Assembly: GCF_004010055.1 (NCBI RefSeq)
Contig: NZ_RQVT01000051.1
Coordinates: forward strand, 124,001-188,000
DNA length: 64,000 nucleotides
From: Psychroflexus aestuariivivens
GTDB lineage: Bacteria; Bacteroidota; Bacteroidia; Flavobacteriales; Flavobacteriaceae
Direction of reading: 5' to 3'
The notes under the pieces were generated by a model. The model did no database searches. It was not told the DNA's origin and worked only from the letters and a program-made list of their open reading frames with translations. Numbering within the stretch: the stretch's first letter is position 1; each line of letters begins with the position of its first letter. This document shows positions 42,516-51,029 of the stretch, piece by piece. The position numbers and the translations under genes are program-made.

Positions 42516-45041
42516 ATGAATTATAAAACCAAATGGCTTTTTAAAATGGCCTGGCGTGATGCCAAAGCAAGCCGAGTACGTTTGTTACTATTCATGTCTT
42601 CAATTATTTTAGGGATTGCCGCTGTGGTTTCCATTCAGTTGTTTAGTAGTAATTTAACTGACAACATTCAGCGACAATCTAAAGCCTTGATGGGAGCAGA
42701 TTACATTATAGATAGCCGACAAACTTTGACAGATCGCGCTCAAGCCATTGTCGATTCTTTACAGCCTGATGCCTCTGAGGTGAACTTTGTATCGATGGTT
42801 GCATTTCCTAAAAATAACGGCACGAAATTGGTCAAAGTGCGCGGGATAAAAGGTTCATTTCCCTTTTATGGTAAAATTGATACACAACCGACTTCAGCAG
42901 CAGATAATTACCAAGAATCTGGAGGCGCTTTGGTTGACGCTACTTTATTGCTTCAATTCAATATTCAGCCTGGCGATTCTATCAAAATCGGTGAACTTAC
43001 TTTACCTATAGCAGGAGCATTAAAAGCTATTCCTGGAACTACTGCTATTTCTTCTTCAGTGGCACCACCAGTTATTATTCCTGAACGATTGGTAAAAGAA
43101 ACCGAACTCTTGCAATTTGGAAGCCGTAAAGAATATCAGTTCTTTTTTAAGGCTTCAGATACTTTAGATTTGAAACGATTTGAAGAAAAGATTGATCCAA
43201 TGTTAGACGCTGAAGATGCTGATCTAGATACACATACGAGTACAAGTCAGCGATTAGGACAACGCTATGAAAATGTTGGTCGGTTCTTATATTTGGCAGC
43301 TTTTATTGCATTGCTTTTAGGCTGTATTGGAATTTCTAGTTCTGTTCACATTTATATCAAAGAGAAACTAAAATCTATAGCTGTACTGAAATGTATGGGT
43401 GCTTCCAGAACACAAAGCTTTCTTATTTTTCTTATTCAAATTGCTGGTATTGGTATTGCTGGTGGTTTTATTGGTTCGTTAATTGGTATTGGATTACAAG
43501 GATTATTTCCTTATATATTACAAAGCTTTTTACCTTTCGATATTGAATTCAGCATTTCTCCACAACCTATATTTATTGGCTTGTTTTTGGGTCTTTTTAT
43601 GTCAATTTTATTTGCTTTACTGCCATTATTAAGCACTTGGTATGTTTCACCTTTGGAAGTTTTGCGTGTAAATGAACAAGCGAAACAAGGTCCAAAGAAA
43701 ATGCGATTTATTGTGTTTTTCGCTATTATATTATTTCTATTCTTGTTTTCCTTTTGGATGCTTGAAGATGCAATTTACGCATTAGGTTTTGTTGGCTCAA
43801 CTCTAATAACTTTTAGCATTTTAGCAGGTATTGCTAAGGGAAGTATGAAACTCATTAAAACTTACTTTCCAAAATCTTGGGGTTTTACCACACGACAAAG
43901 TCTTTTGAATTTATTCAGACCCAATAACCAAACCCTGGTATTAGTTGTATCTATTGGTCTGGGTACTTTTTTAATTAGTACTTTGTATTTTACCAAAGAT
44001 ATTTTGCTGGCAAAAACTCAAGTCGAACAATCTTCTGAAGATGCCAATATCATTATCCTAGATGTTCAAAGCGATCAGCGTGAAGCCTTGAAACAGAATT
44101 TGATCAATCGAGACTTGCCTATCATTAGCAGTATTCCGCTAGTAACCATGCGAATGCATAAAATTAAAGATCGATTGGTAAAGGACATCGAGCAAGATTC
44201 GACTGCCCAAATAAACGGTTGGATTTTGAATCCTGAATTCAGAACCACCTATCGAGACACGCTAATTGATTCTGAATCTATTATTAAAGGCGAATGGATT
44301 CCTGAACTCCAATCTGAAGATTCAATTAAAATATCTATTTCTGAAAATATTGCTGAAGATGCCAAAGTTGATGTTGGTGACACTATTGTGTTTAATGTAC
44401 AAGGTGTCTTGATGGAAACCACAATCGGAAGCATCCGTAAAGTGGATTGGGGACAAATACAACTCAATTTTAGTATTGTGTTTCCAAAAGGCGTTTTGGA
44501 AGATGCACCTCAGTTTAATGTGGTCACGACAGCTGTTCCTGATGAAGCAACTTCAGCTGAATTACAACAAAGTTTGGTTTCTGAATTTCCTAATGTTTCA
44601 ATAATCGATTTGCGTCAGGTTTACACTATATTGGAAGATATTTTAAGCAAGATTTCATGGGTGATTAACTTTATGGCATTTTTCAGCATTTTGACTGGAA
44701 TTATTGTTTTAATTGGATCAGTTCGGACTAGTAAATACCAACGCATCAAAGAAAGTGTGTTACTTAGAACTTTAGGTGCAACGAACAAGCAAATCTTAAA
44801 AATTTCAGCTTTGGAATATGTGTTTTTAGGACTGCTAGGGAGTTTTGTTGGGATTCTATTGGCGATAATAAGTAGTTTAGCTTTGGCTGTTTTCGTTTTT
44901 AAAGAACCTTTTGTACCATCATTGATTCCGTTTATCGTATTTCTGCCTGGCATTACACTTTTGGTTTTGGGCATTGGTTTAAGCAACATTCAACGGGTGC
45001 TGAGTAGTTCGCCTTTAGAAGTTCTTCGTAGAGAAGGCTAG
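42516..45041 (+). CDS. ABC transporter permease, YbbP type (FtsX family)
   Basis: An 841-residue membrane protein with about ten helices in two FtsX-like halves. One helix at the N terminus precedes a periplasmic domain (ending near YENVGRFLYLAAFIALLLG), then the first FtsX core (SIAVLKCMGASRTQSFLIFLIQ). The second half mirrors it (KESVLLRTLGATNKQILKISALEYVFLGLLG). The C terminus LEVLRREG is typical of the family. It is the permease partner of the preceding ATPase. Functional assignment beyond lipid or envelope export is not possible from sequence. Confidence 0.9.
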   Translation: MNYKTKWLFKMAWRDAKASRVRLLLFMSSIILGIAAVVSIQLFSSNLTDNIQRQSKALMGADYIIDSRQTLTDRAQAIVDSLQPDASEVNFVSMVAFPKNNGTKLVKVRGIKGSFPFYGKIDTQPTSAADNYQESGGALVDATLLLQFNIQPGDSIKIGELTLPIAGALKAIPGTTAISSSVAPPVIIPERLVKETELLQFGSRKEYQFFFKASDTLDLKRFEEKIDPMLDAEDADLDTHTSTSQRLGQRYENVGRFLYLAAFIALLLGCIGISSSVHIYIKEKLKSIAVLKCMGASRTQSFLIFLIQIAGIGIAGGFIGSLIGIGLQGLFPYILQSFLPFDIEFSISPQPIFIGLFLGLFMSILFALLPLLSTWYVSPLEVLRVNEQAKQGPKKMRFIVFFAIILFLFLFSFWMLEDAIYALGFVGSTLITFSILAGIAKGSMKLIKTYFPKSWGFTTRQSLLNLFRPNNQTLVLVVSIGLGTFLISTLYFTKDILLAKTQVEQSSEDANIIILDVQSDQREALKQNLINRDLPIISSIPLVTMRMHKIKDRLVKDIEQDSTAQINGWILNPEFRTTYRDTLIDSESIIKGEWIPELQSEDSIKISISENIAEDAKVDVGDTIVFNVQGVLMETTIGSIRKVDWGQIQLNFSIVFPKGVLEDAPQFNVVTTAVPDEATSAELQQSLVSEFPNVSIIDLRQVYTILEDILSKISWVINFMAFFSILTGIIVLIGSVRTSKYQRIKESVLLRTLGATNKQILKISALEYVFLGLLGSFVGILLAIISSLALAVFVFKEPFVPSLIPFIVFLPGITLLVLGIGLSNIQRVLSSSPLEVLRREG

Positions 45042-45096
45042 TGGTGTAAAATTTCAGCCCTGATATAAATTTAATTTTGTCAATAAATAAGAAATA

Positions 45097-46908
45097 ATGG
45101 CTCAATCTAAAGAACAGACTTCAAATTTTGCTTCTCTGCGTTTTATTCCACGTTTTTTAAGTCGAGTTTATCAAACACATTCAGGGTTATTTATTGGAAA
45201 CGTTCTCCTAAGATTGCTGAAATCCTTGATTCCGATTGCCTTATTATGGGTTGGTAAAGAAATTATTGATGAAGTGATTTTACAAGTTGACCTTGAGCCT
45301 TCAGATTTGACGCGTTTATATTGGTTGATTGGAATTGAGTTATTATTGGCGATTTTGAGTGATGTTTTTAACCGTTTGATTGCTTTGACTGATGGCTTAT
45401 TGGGCGATTTATATTCAAATGCCTCTTCAATTGAATTAATTCAAAAAACGGCAAAAGTCGAATTGGCTAGCTTAGAAGATTCTGAATTTTACGATAAATT
45501 AGAACGTGCACGACAACAAACAACCAGTCGAGTGTCACTCATGTCGAATGTACTGGCACAAATTCAAGATATCATCACAATTATATCTTTGATTTCAGGA
45601 TTGATATATTTTTATCCGATTCTTATTTTGCTTTTGGTGATTTCTATTATTCCTTCGTTTATCAATGAATTAAAATACAGTCAATCCAGCTATTCACTTC
45701 AAAAAAGTTGGACGCCAGAACGCAGAGAACTCGACTATATGCGAATGATTGGTGCTAGTGATGTAACAGCTAAAGAAATAAAATTATTTGGCTTGGCCGA
45801 TTTTATCAGTAATACTTTTAAGCGAATATCAGACAAATACTATAAAGCCAACAAAAAGCTGTCAATTAAAAAAAGCCTATGGGGCGGCATATTTCATGTT
45901 TTAGGCGATTTAGCCTATTATGGCGCTTATATTTTTATTGTTCTCAAAGCAGTTGCTGGTTTTGTAACAATAGGAGATTTAACATTTTTAGCAGGATCTT
46001 TCAGTCAATTGCGAAATCAACTGCAAACCGTATTTTCTCGCTTTTCGAATATCACCCAAAGTGCGATGTATTTGCAGGATTATTTCGAATTTATAGACAT
46101 GGACTTTAGTGATGATCATCCTGAACAGTACCGTGAAGCGCCAACAGAATTTAAAGATCGCATTACTTTCGAAAAAGTAAGTTTCAGCTATCCGCAATCT
46201 GAAAAAGAAGTTTTATCGAACTTAAGTTTCGAATTGAAAAAAGGGGAGAAACTTGCCTTAGTTGGCGAAAATGGTGCCGGTAAAACCACTTTAATCAAGC
46301 TTTTATTACGATTATACGAACCAACTTCTGGTCAAATTTTAATGGATGGCGTACCAATTCGCGAGTACCGAAAAGAAGATTATCAAAAAATGCTGGGCGC
46401 AATTTTTCAAGATTTTGTTAAGTATTATCTCACCGCTAAAATTAATATTGCTGTTGGCAATATCGACGAAGAACAAAATACCGACAAGATTAAAGGTGCT
46501 GCAGTGCAAAGTTTGGCTAATGATGTGATTGAAAGTTTGCCGATGGGTTACGAGCAAGGCTTAGGACGACGTTTTAAAAAAGGAGCAGAGTTGTCTGGTG
46601 GACAATGGCAGAAAATTGCTTTGGCTAGGGCTTATATGTCAGACGCACCTATTATTATTTTAGATGAACCAACTTCAGCTTTGGACGCGCGAGCAGAATC
46701 TGAAGTTTTTCAGCGTTTTATTGGTTTAACGAAAGACCGCACAAGTATAATTATTTCACACCGATTTTCAACAGTCAGAATGGCTGATCGAATTTTGGTA
46801 TTACAACAGGGTGAAATTTTAGAACTCGGTACTCATGAAGAACTTTTGGCAAAACCAAAACTCTATGCAGAACTTTTTGAACTGCAAGCTGAAGGTTATC
46901 GTTCATAA
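45097..46908 (+). CDS. ABC transporter fused ATPase-permease (exporter type)
   Basis: A 603-residue half-exporter: an N-terminal transmembrane domain with about six helices (residues 30-330) and a C-terminal ATPase domain. The ATPase shows Walker A GENGAGKTTLIK, the signature LSGGQWQKIALARAYM, Walker B IIILDEPTSALDA and ISHRFSTVRMADRILVL. The Q-loop region is LGAIFQDFVKYYLTAKINI. It probably works as a homodimer; the substrate is unknown. It follows the YbbP-like gene after 55 bases, and may be in the same transcript. Confidence 0.92.
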   Translation: MAQSKEQTSNFASLRFIPRFLSRVYQTHSGLFIGNVLLRLLKSLIPIALLWVGKEIIDEVILQVDLEPSDLTRLYWLIGIELLLAILSDVFNRLIALTDGLLGDLYSNASSIELIQKTAKVELASLEDSEFYDKLERARQQTTSRVSLMSNVLAQIQDIITIISLISGLIYFYPILILLLVISIIPSFINELKYSQSSYSLQKSWTPERRELDYMRMIGASDVTAKEIKLFGLADFISNTFKRISDKYYKANKKLSIKKSLWGGIFHVLGDLAYYGAYIFIVLKAVAGFVTIGDLTFLAGSFSQLRNQLQTVFSRFSNITQSAMYLQDYFEFIDMDFSDDHPEQYREAPTEFKDRITFEKVSFSYPQSEKEVLSNLSFELKKGEKLALVGENGAGKTTLIKLLLRLYEPTSGQILMDGVPIREYRKEDYQKMLGAIFQDFVKYYLTAKINIAVGNIDEEQNTDKIKGAAVQSLANDVIESLPMGYEQGLGRRFKKGAELSGGQWQKIALARAYMSDAPIIILDEPTSALDARAESEVFQRFIGLTKDRTSIIISHRFSTVRMADRILVLQQGEILELGTHEELLAKPKLYAELFELQAEGYRS

Positions 46909-47111
46909 ATCTCTCGCCAATATTTTTTATCAATTTCATAAATTAGCTCTGCCAGATATCATTAAAACTAAAATAGAGTAGGAGGTTTGAAAAAAATTCC
47001 AATATCATAAACTTTAAATAACTGGTTTTAAGTTATTTGAATAATTTAATTTGAAGTCATTGAATCACATATATTAAATGATAAAAAAAGAATTCCTATA
47101 ACATTTTAGTC

Positions 47112-47119
47112 TACTTTTG
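47112..47119 (+). promoter_or_regulatory. -7 promoter element of the J-KTSC gene
   Basis: TACTTTTG fits TAnnTTTG, 20 bases before the ATG at 47140. The upstream gap 46909-47111 shows no other feature. Confidence 0.5.
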
Positions 47120-47139
47120 CCGCTTGAAAAATTTTGTAC

Positions 47140-47577
47140 ATGAAGCGTATTAACGAATACAAAAAACTCTTTGGGGTAGAGTCTAATATTGAATTGAAAC
47201 CGCTAAAGAAATCATACCGTAATCTTGTGAAAGAATGGCATCCTGATAAATTTCAAGACGGTGACGCATTAAAATCTGAAGCTGAAATCAAAAGCCGTAA
47301 AATTATCGATGGTTATCATTTTTTGGTAAGCATTGCCCCGGAAACAATTGAAGCCAATGCTTCAAAATACGCTGAAAGTGTCAACACTGGCATTGCAGAT
47401 TTTCAACACAAAGGCATGTTGTTGGAAATTACCTTTATGGATGGTGCGACTTATGAATATTTTGGAGTCACCAAACAAGTTTACATCAAAATGATCAACG
47501 CCAACAAACTGAACCGTTTTGCCAAGCGGTCGATCTTTCCAAATTATACCTATCGCATGAGTAAACGCGAGCAATAG
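47140..47577 (+). CDS. J-domain / KTSC fusion protein
   Basis: A 145-residue protein from the ATG at 47140 (MKRINEYKKLFGV). The N-terminal third is a compact J domain: LKKSYRNLVKEWHPDKF with the HPD motif that stimulates DnaK-type chaperones. The C-terminal part (about 85-145) resembles the KTSC domain: LLEITFMDGATYEYFGVTKQVYIKMINANKLNRF and the RSIFPNYTYRM end. KTSC domains are associated with nucleic-acid-related or lysyl-tRNA-synthetase-like proteins; no firm function is known. The fusion suggests a J-protein that targets DnaK to a specific client. It is monocistronic. Confidence 0.85.
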   Translation: MKRINEYKKLFGVESNIELKPLKKSYRNLVKEWHPDKFQDGDALKSEAEIKSRKIIDGYHFLVSIAPETIEANASKYAESVNTGIADFQHKGMLLEITFMDGATYEYFGVTKQVYIKMINANKLNRFAKRSIFPNYTYRMSKREQ

Positions 47578-47590
47578 CGTTTTTGAGAAA

Positions 47591-47785
47591 TTATAAATTA
47601 CTTGAATCCAGCTTTAAATATTCATTTTTTATAGTGGCATTTACTCGTTCAGCATAAGCATTATCTTGAGCTACCACACCCCATACTTAGTTTTATACCA
47701 GCATCTTTAAGCATACTTGGTATGCATTAATATTGTATTGAGAGTCTCGATCTGTATGCAATTTTAAATAGTTCGTATTCGATAT
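47591..47785 (-). pseudogene. Remnant of an IS3-type transposase (DDE, orfB C-terminal part)
   Basis: Read on the minus strand in three frames, the region gives NYLKLHTDRDSQYNINAYQ (around the second catalytic Asp, HTDR), then LKDAGIKLSMG, then VAQDNAYAERVNATIKNEYL ending in a stop (around the third catalytic residue, Glu in AERVN). The order and spacing match the end of an IS3-family rve transposase. At least two frameshifts separate the pieces, so it is decayed. No terminal inverted repeats are obvious. It lies directly upstream of the RES/Xre toxin-antitoxin pair. Confidence 0.85.
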
Positions 47786-47812
47786 CGAAAAGTGAAAATA
47801 TTGAAAAAATAT

Positions 47813-47822
47813 GACAATTGTC
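47813..47822. promoter_or_regulatory. Palindrome in the toxin-antitoxin promoter region
   Basis: GACAATTGTC is a perfect 10-bp palindrome, 48 bases before the antitoxin start, overlapping the expected -33 region. It is a candidate site for autorepression by the antitoxin. Confidence 0.4.
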
Positions 47823-47844
47823 TTTTAAATCCAGACAAAATGCG

Positions 47845-47852
47845 TAAATTTG
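47845..47852 (+). promoter_or_regulatory. -7 promoter element of the RES/Xre module
   Basis: TAAATTTG fits TAnnTTTG, 18 bases before the antitoxin ATG. The nearest TTG (47818-47820) is 24 bases upstream and lies in the palindrome. Confidence 0.5.
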
Positions 47853-47870
47853 TGGTGTAATTTTTAAGAT

Positions 47871-48392
47871 ATGGATACCGATAAATCAAAACGAGGAGAA
47901 ATAGCCTATCAAATCCTGTTTCCAGATGAAAACCAATCTGTCGAAAGTCAGCATGAATCTGTGGATCAAGTTTCAGATGTTGATGTCATTTATTCATCCA
48001 GAATACTCGATGACGATAGTAGTTTTATAAAACTCATAAACGCCACAAGACGGGGTTTGCCTTTTAAAAGTTTAAGCAAAGCGCTAGTTGTTATGCCATT
48101 TTCTATCCAAGAATGGGCGGATATTCTTCATATATCTACACGATCTATCGATAGGTTGAAAAAAGAACGGAAAAAACTAAATAGCTCCCAGTCTGAAAAA
48201 CTCATTGAAATCACCTTACTTTACGATTATGGTGTAGATGTGTTCGGATCTTCAGAGAAATTTTCCAAATGGTTGAACAGAAACAACATCGTTTTAGGCG
48301 GTGTTGAGCCGAAAACCCTTTTAGACACAAATCAGGGCATCCAAGCCGTAAAATCTGAGTTGTCCAAAATAGAATATGGAGTTTTGGCCTAA
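47871..48392 (+). CDS. Xre/MbcA/ParS-type antitoxin
   Basis: A 173-residue antitoxin. A variable acidic N terminus is followed by an Xre-like helix-turn-helix (ALVVMPFSIQEWADILHISTRSIDRLKKERKKLNSSQSEKLIEI) and a C-terminal toxin-binding domain (DUF2384) with the typical VFGSSEKFSKWLNRNNIVLGGVEPKTLLDTNQGIQAVKSELSKIEYG. It is expected to bind the RES toxin and repress the operon. Its TAA stop overlaps the toxin ATG by 1 base (TAATG), the usual coupled arrangement. Promoter elements and a palindrome lie upstream. Confidence 0.92.
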   Translation: MDTDKSKRGEIAYQILFPDENQSVESQHESVDQVSDVDVIYSSRILDDDSSFIKLINATRRGLPFKSLSKALVVMPFSIQEWADILHISTRSIDRLKKERKKLNSSQSEKLIEITLLYDYGVDVFGSSEKFSKWLNRNNIVLGGVEPKTLLDTNQGIQAVKSELSKIEYGVLA

Positions 48393-48850
48393 TGAAAATT
48401 TATAGACTGTCAAGACGGAAATACGCCAAAGATCTTTCAGGTACTGGAGCTAGACTCAATGGTGGGCGATGGAATTCTAGAGGCAATGAAGCTTTGTACA
48501 CGGCGGAACACATTTCTTTAGCTAAACTTGAAGTTGCTGTTCATTTGAATTTAGATTTGATTCCAGATGATTATTGTTTAGTTGAAATTGAATTGCCAGA
48601 CGATTCCAAAATCAAAACCTTGAAAGTCTCAGAGCTTCCCAAACATTGGGATTGTATTCCTTATGCGAAAGCTACACAATTGATTGGTGACAGCTTTTTG
48701 AGTGAGACTCAATTTCTGGCTTTAAAAGTACCGTCGGCTATCGTTCATCAAGAACATAATATTATTCTAAATCCAAATCATCCTGATTATAACACAATCC
48801 AAATTTCAAATATTGAAGCGTTTCAGTTTGATAGTCGGTTGTTTGGTTAG
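48392..48850 (+). CDS. RES-domain toxin (NAD+ phosphorylase/glycohydrolase family)
   Basis: A 152-residue RES-domain toxin. Members of this family (such as MbcT) destroy cellular NAD+ when freed from their antitoxin. The signature residues are present: the Arg block RLNGGRWNSRGNEALYTAEH, the Glu in LAKLEVAVHL and the Ser block VPSAIVHQEHNIILNPNHPDY. The gene is translationally coupled to the Xre-type antitoxin. No truncation is seen, so the module appears intact despite lying next to a decayed transposase. Confidence 0.94.
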   Translation: MKIYRLSRRKYAKDLSGTGARLNGGRWNSRGNEALYTAEHISLAKLEVAVHLNLDLIPDDYCLVEIELPDDSKIKTLKVSELPKHWDCIPYAKATQLIGDSFLSETQFLALKVPSAIVHQEHNIILNPNHPDYNTIQISNIEAFQFDSRLFG

Positions 48851-48964
48851 AACTTAAAGCTAACGGTTTTCAACTGATTGAACTATCTAGAATCTGCTGC
48901 GACTATAAACTATTAATAGTATATTATTTATAACCTCGGTGATAAAAAACTTAATCTTAAATAA

Positions 48965-48994
48965 TACTTTTGTTACATAATTTATATTATGTAA
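48965..48994. other. Promoter-like element next to a small inverted repeat in an intergenic gap
   Basis: TACTTTTG (48965-48972, plus strand) is immediately followed by a perfect 9-bp inverted repeat TTACATAAT/ATTATGTAA with a 4-base loop (48973-48994). There is no T tract, so it is not a good terminator. No gene follows on the plus strand for over 2 kb. Confidence 0.3.
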
Positions 48995-49041
48995 AATAGA
49001 ATAAAAAAACTTCAAGCATTTATCATAATTGAAATAACTCA

Positions 49042-49617
49042 CTATTTAATCTCTTCTTCTATTGCCTCAGCACGACCGCCATAATTTATGCCTAACCTGT
49101 GCGAACTGTTGACGAAAATATCAGTTTTGAGATTTGGGAAGATTTTTATACTAACCTGAAAACTTTCTGTGCCGTTACTTATTGAAAACTCAATGTTATA
49201 AAAATTTTTCTTCTCATTTTTTTCAATAACCAAATCCTTAGGTTCACCTTCAAATGTTATTGATTGGTCAGAATTGTAACCGCCACCAGATTGTCTTTCG
49301 CCATAATATGGCAAATCAGCTGAGACGCTATCTCCTTCAAATTTTAAATAATTTGCATTTCCAATCAAATCAATTCTACTCACGCTGCTGCCATTTCCCA
49401 ACAATCCGCTTTGTGCAATATAGTTCATACTAGTTGTTGATGAAGGTCTTGCCCAATTAGATTCAATTTCAAAAGACTTGCTTTCGACCAAGTTGGTCAA
49501 CTTTTGCATATTTTCTTCAGATCCTTGCTGTTTTGAAGCCGCGCATCCACAAACGAATATACTGATGAGTACAATATAGAATTGTTTTGAAATTATATGT
49601 TTAAAAAAGTAAATCAT
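49042..49617 (-). CDS. DUF4251 lipoprotein
   Basis: A 191-residue predicted lipoprotein with the lipobox ending FVCGC near residue 25. The mature part matches the DUF4251 family: VESKSFEIESNWARPSSTTSMNYIAQSG, then the central LIGNANYLKFEGDSVSADLPYYGERQSGGGY and a strand-rich end (NFYNIEFSISNGTESFQVSIKIFPN). The family is confined to Bacteroidota as far as I know and has no known function. It is convergent with the RES toxin gene and 48 bases from the following flavoprotein gene, which is upstream on the same strand. Confidence 0.87.
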   Translation of the reverse strand: MIYFFKHIISKQFYIVLISIFVCGCAASKQQGSEENMQKLTNLVESKSFEIESNWARPSSTTSMNYIAQSGLLGNGSSVSRIDLIGNANYLKFEGDSVSADLPYYGERQSGGGYNSDQSITFEGEPKDLVIEKNEKKNFYNIEFSISNGTESFQVSIKIFPNLKTDIFVNSSHRLGINYGGRAEAIEEEIK

Positions 49618-49665
49618 ACCACTAATATACTAAAAATCAGTAACATTTATTAATGATGTATAAAA

Positions 49666-50910
49666 CTAACGAACATTGATAATGCCATCTTTTATTCTAG
49701 AAATTACGGCTTGTGCAGCAGATTCACCATTCAACATGGCTGCATTCAAAGACCCATTAGCCAAATGATCGCCCGCTAAAAAGATTTGATCTTTCAGTTG
49801 AGTTTCAGATTTTGGCAACATATAGTTTACGCTTGGCATTATTGGCAAAGCTTTTTTGATGTGATAATATTTTAGAAAATCTATACTTTCAATATTTGCA
49901 TATGATTTCAGGTCGTCAACAACTTTTTCTTTAAGTTGTTCTAAAGTCAAATGGTGTTGTTTTACAATACTAACTGACAAAATATGAGAAGTTTCATCAA
50001 GTTTTGAAACGTAATAAAAATTGTTGACCAAAGATTTTTCATCTGAAATTAAACCAATCATAGGTTCTTTGAAATTGCGATTCTTCACTTTCAAATAAAA
50101 GTTTTCAACGGATTTCCAATCAACGCTTTGGTTTTTCAAATTTGAAATTAAACCGCTAGCATCCGTTGCGATAATGATATAATCAAAAGTTTTTGTAGTT
50201 TCATTTTCAAAAGTAATCACTTGATCTTTAATGTTTTTCACGTGTGAATTAAAGTGAAACTTCGTGTGTTTCAATTTTGCTGCTAATTGATTTGGAATGG
50301 CTTGAATCCCTTTTTTTGGAATTGCCGCACTACCTTCACCAAACATTTTATAAACAAATTCAAATTTTCTTGAAGAGGTTTTTAATTCACTTTCCAAGAA
50401 GATTCCACTGAAAAAAGGAAGAAAAAATTTATGGATTATTTCATCTGAAAATCCAAAATCTCTTAAATATTGAAAGCTTGTTTGTTCTTTGGCTAGAAAA
50501 ATATCATCAAAAGATTTCTTTTTCAATAAATTGTTCAGTTTCAAAATTTTCATTTTATCTGAAAAACTGCCTATTTTTGAAAAAATCGTAGGAATCAATA
50601 AACTCAATTGTCTTGTTGGGTCGCCGATTTTATCAGCCTTTCCCCCATTATAAATCACAGCACCGGGATAAAACTTCTCCAATTCCAACAAATCGTAATC
50701 CAAGTATTTTTGAGTAGCCGGATAACTTGTCAACATGACCTGAAAGCCGTGATCGTAGGAATTTCCATCTCTATAATCTGTTTTGACGCGCCCACCTACT
50801 CTATCGGTTGCTTCAAATATTTCAGGTGAAAATCCTGCTTGCTCCAAATTGATGGCAGCGACCAATCCACTTAAACCTGCACCGACAATCGCTATTCTTT
50901 CATTTCTCAT
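49666..50910 (-). CDS. FAD-dependent amine oxidase / phytoene desaturase-like protein
   Basis: A 414-residue flavoprotein. The N-terminal dinucleotide-binding motif is IAIVGAGLSGLVAAINLEQAGFSPEIFEATDRVGGRVKTD, typical of the amine oxidase/protoporphyrinogen oxidase/phytoene desaturase superfamily, and a second FAD-contacting motif near the C terminus is IFLAGDHLANGSLNAAMLNGESAAQ. The substrate is not identifiable; carotenoid or amine oxidation are possibilities. No neighbouring carotenoid genes are present. The gene diverges from the ArsC-like gene with about 120 bases between. Confidence 0.85.
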   Translation of the reverse strand: MRNERIAIVGAGLSGLVAAINLEQAGFSPEIFEATDRVGGRVKTDYRDGNSYDHGFQVMLTSYPATQKYLDYDLLELEKFYPGAVIYNGGKADKIGDPTRQLSLLIPTIFSKIGSFSDKMKILKLNNLLKKKSFDDIFLAKEQTSFQYLRDFGFSDEIIHKFFLPFFSGIFLESELKTSSRKFEFVYKMFGEGSAAIPKKGIQAIPNQLAAKLKHTKFHFNSHVKNIKDQVITFENETTKTFDYIIIATDASGLISNLKNQSVDWKSVENFYLKVKNRNFKEPMIGLISDEKSLVNNFYYVSKLDETSHILSVSIVKQHHLTLEQLKEKVVDDLKSYANIESIDFLKYYHIKKALPIMPSVNYMLPKSETQLKDQIFLAGDHLANGSLNAAMLNGESAAQAVISRIKDGIINVR

Positions 50911-51029
50911 TAAAAATTATATTTTGGCTACAATTTCATTAAAAACTTTTGAAATAAATATGAAAATATTGCTAAAAGTTTCCAATCAGCTTTATAAATT
51001 CATATTTTAGAGAAAAATTTAATTTAATT

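Noticed and set aside
48973-48994. The inverted repeat TTACATAAT/ATTATGTAA as a terminator of the DUF4251 gene
   Set aside because: There is no T tract on either side and the stem is all A/T apart from one C-G pair; it is listed only as an unexplained structure.
49666-50910. Assignment of the flavoprotein as a carotenoid (phytoene) desaturase
   Set aside because: The FAD motifs fit the superfamily, but no carotenoid synthesis genes are nearby and the protein is shorter than CrtI, so only the superfamily is stated.
50783-51010. A 75-codon plus-strand open frame in the gap before the ArsC-like gene
   Set aside because: Most of it is antisense to the FAD-binding N terminus of the flavoprotein; the remainder is AT-rich with no recognisable feature.
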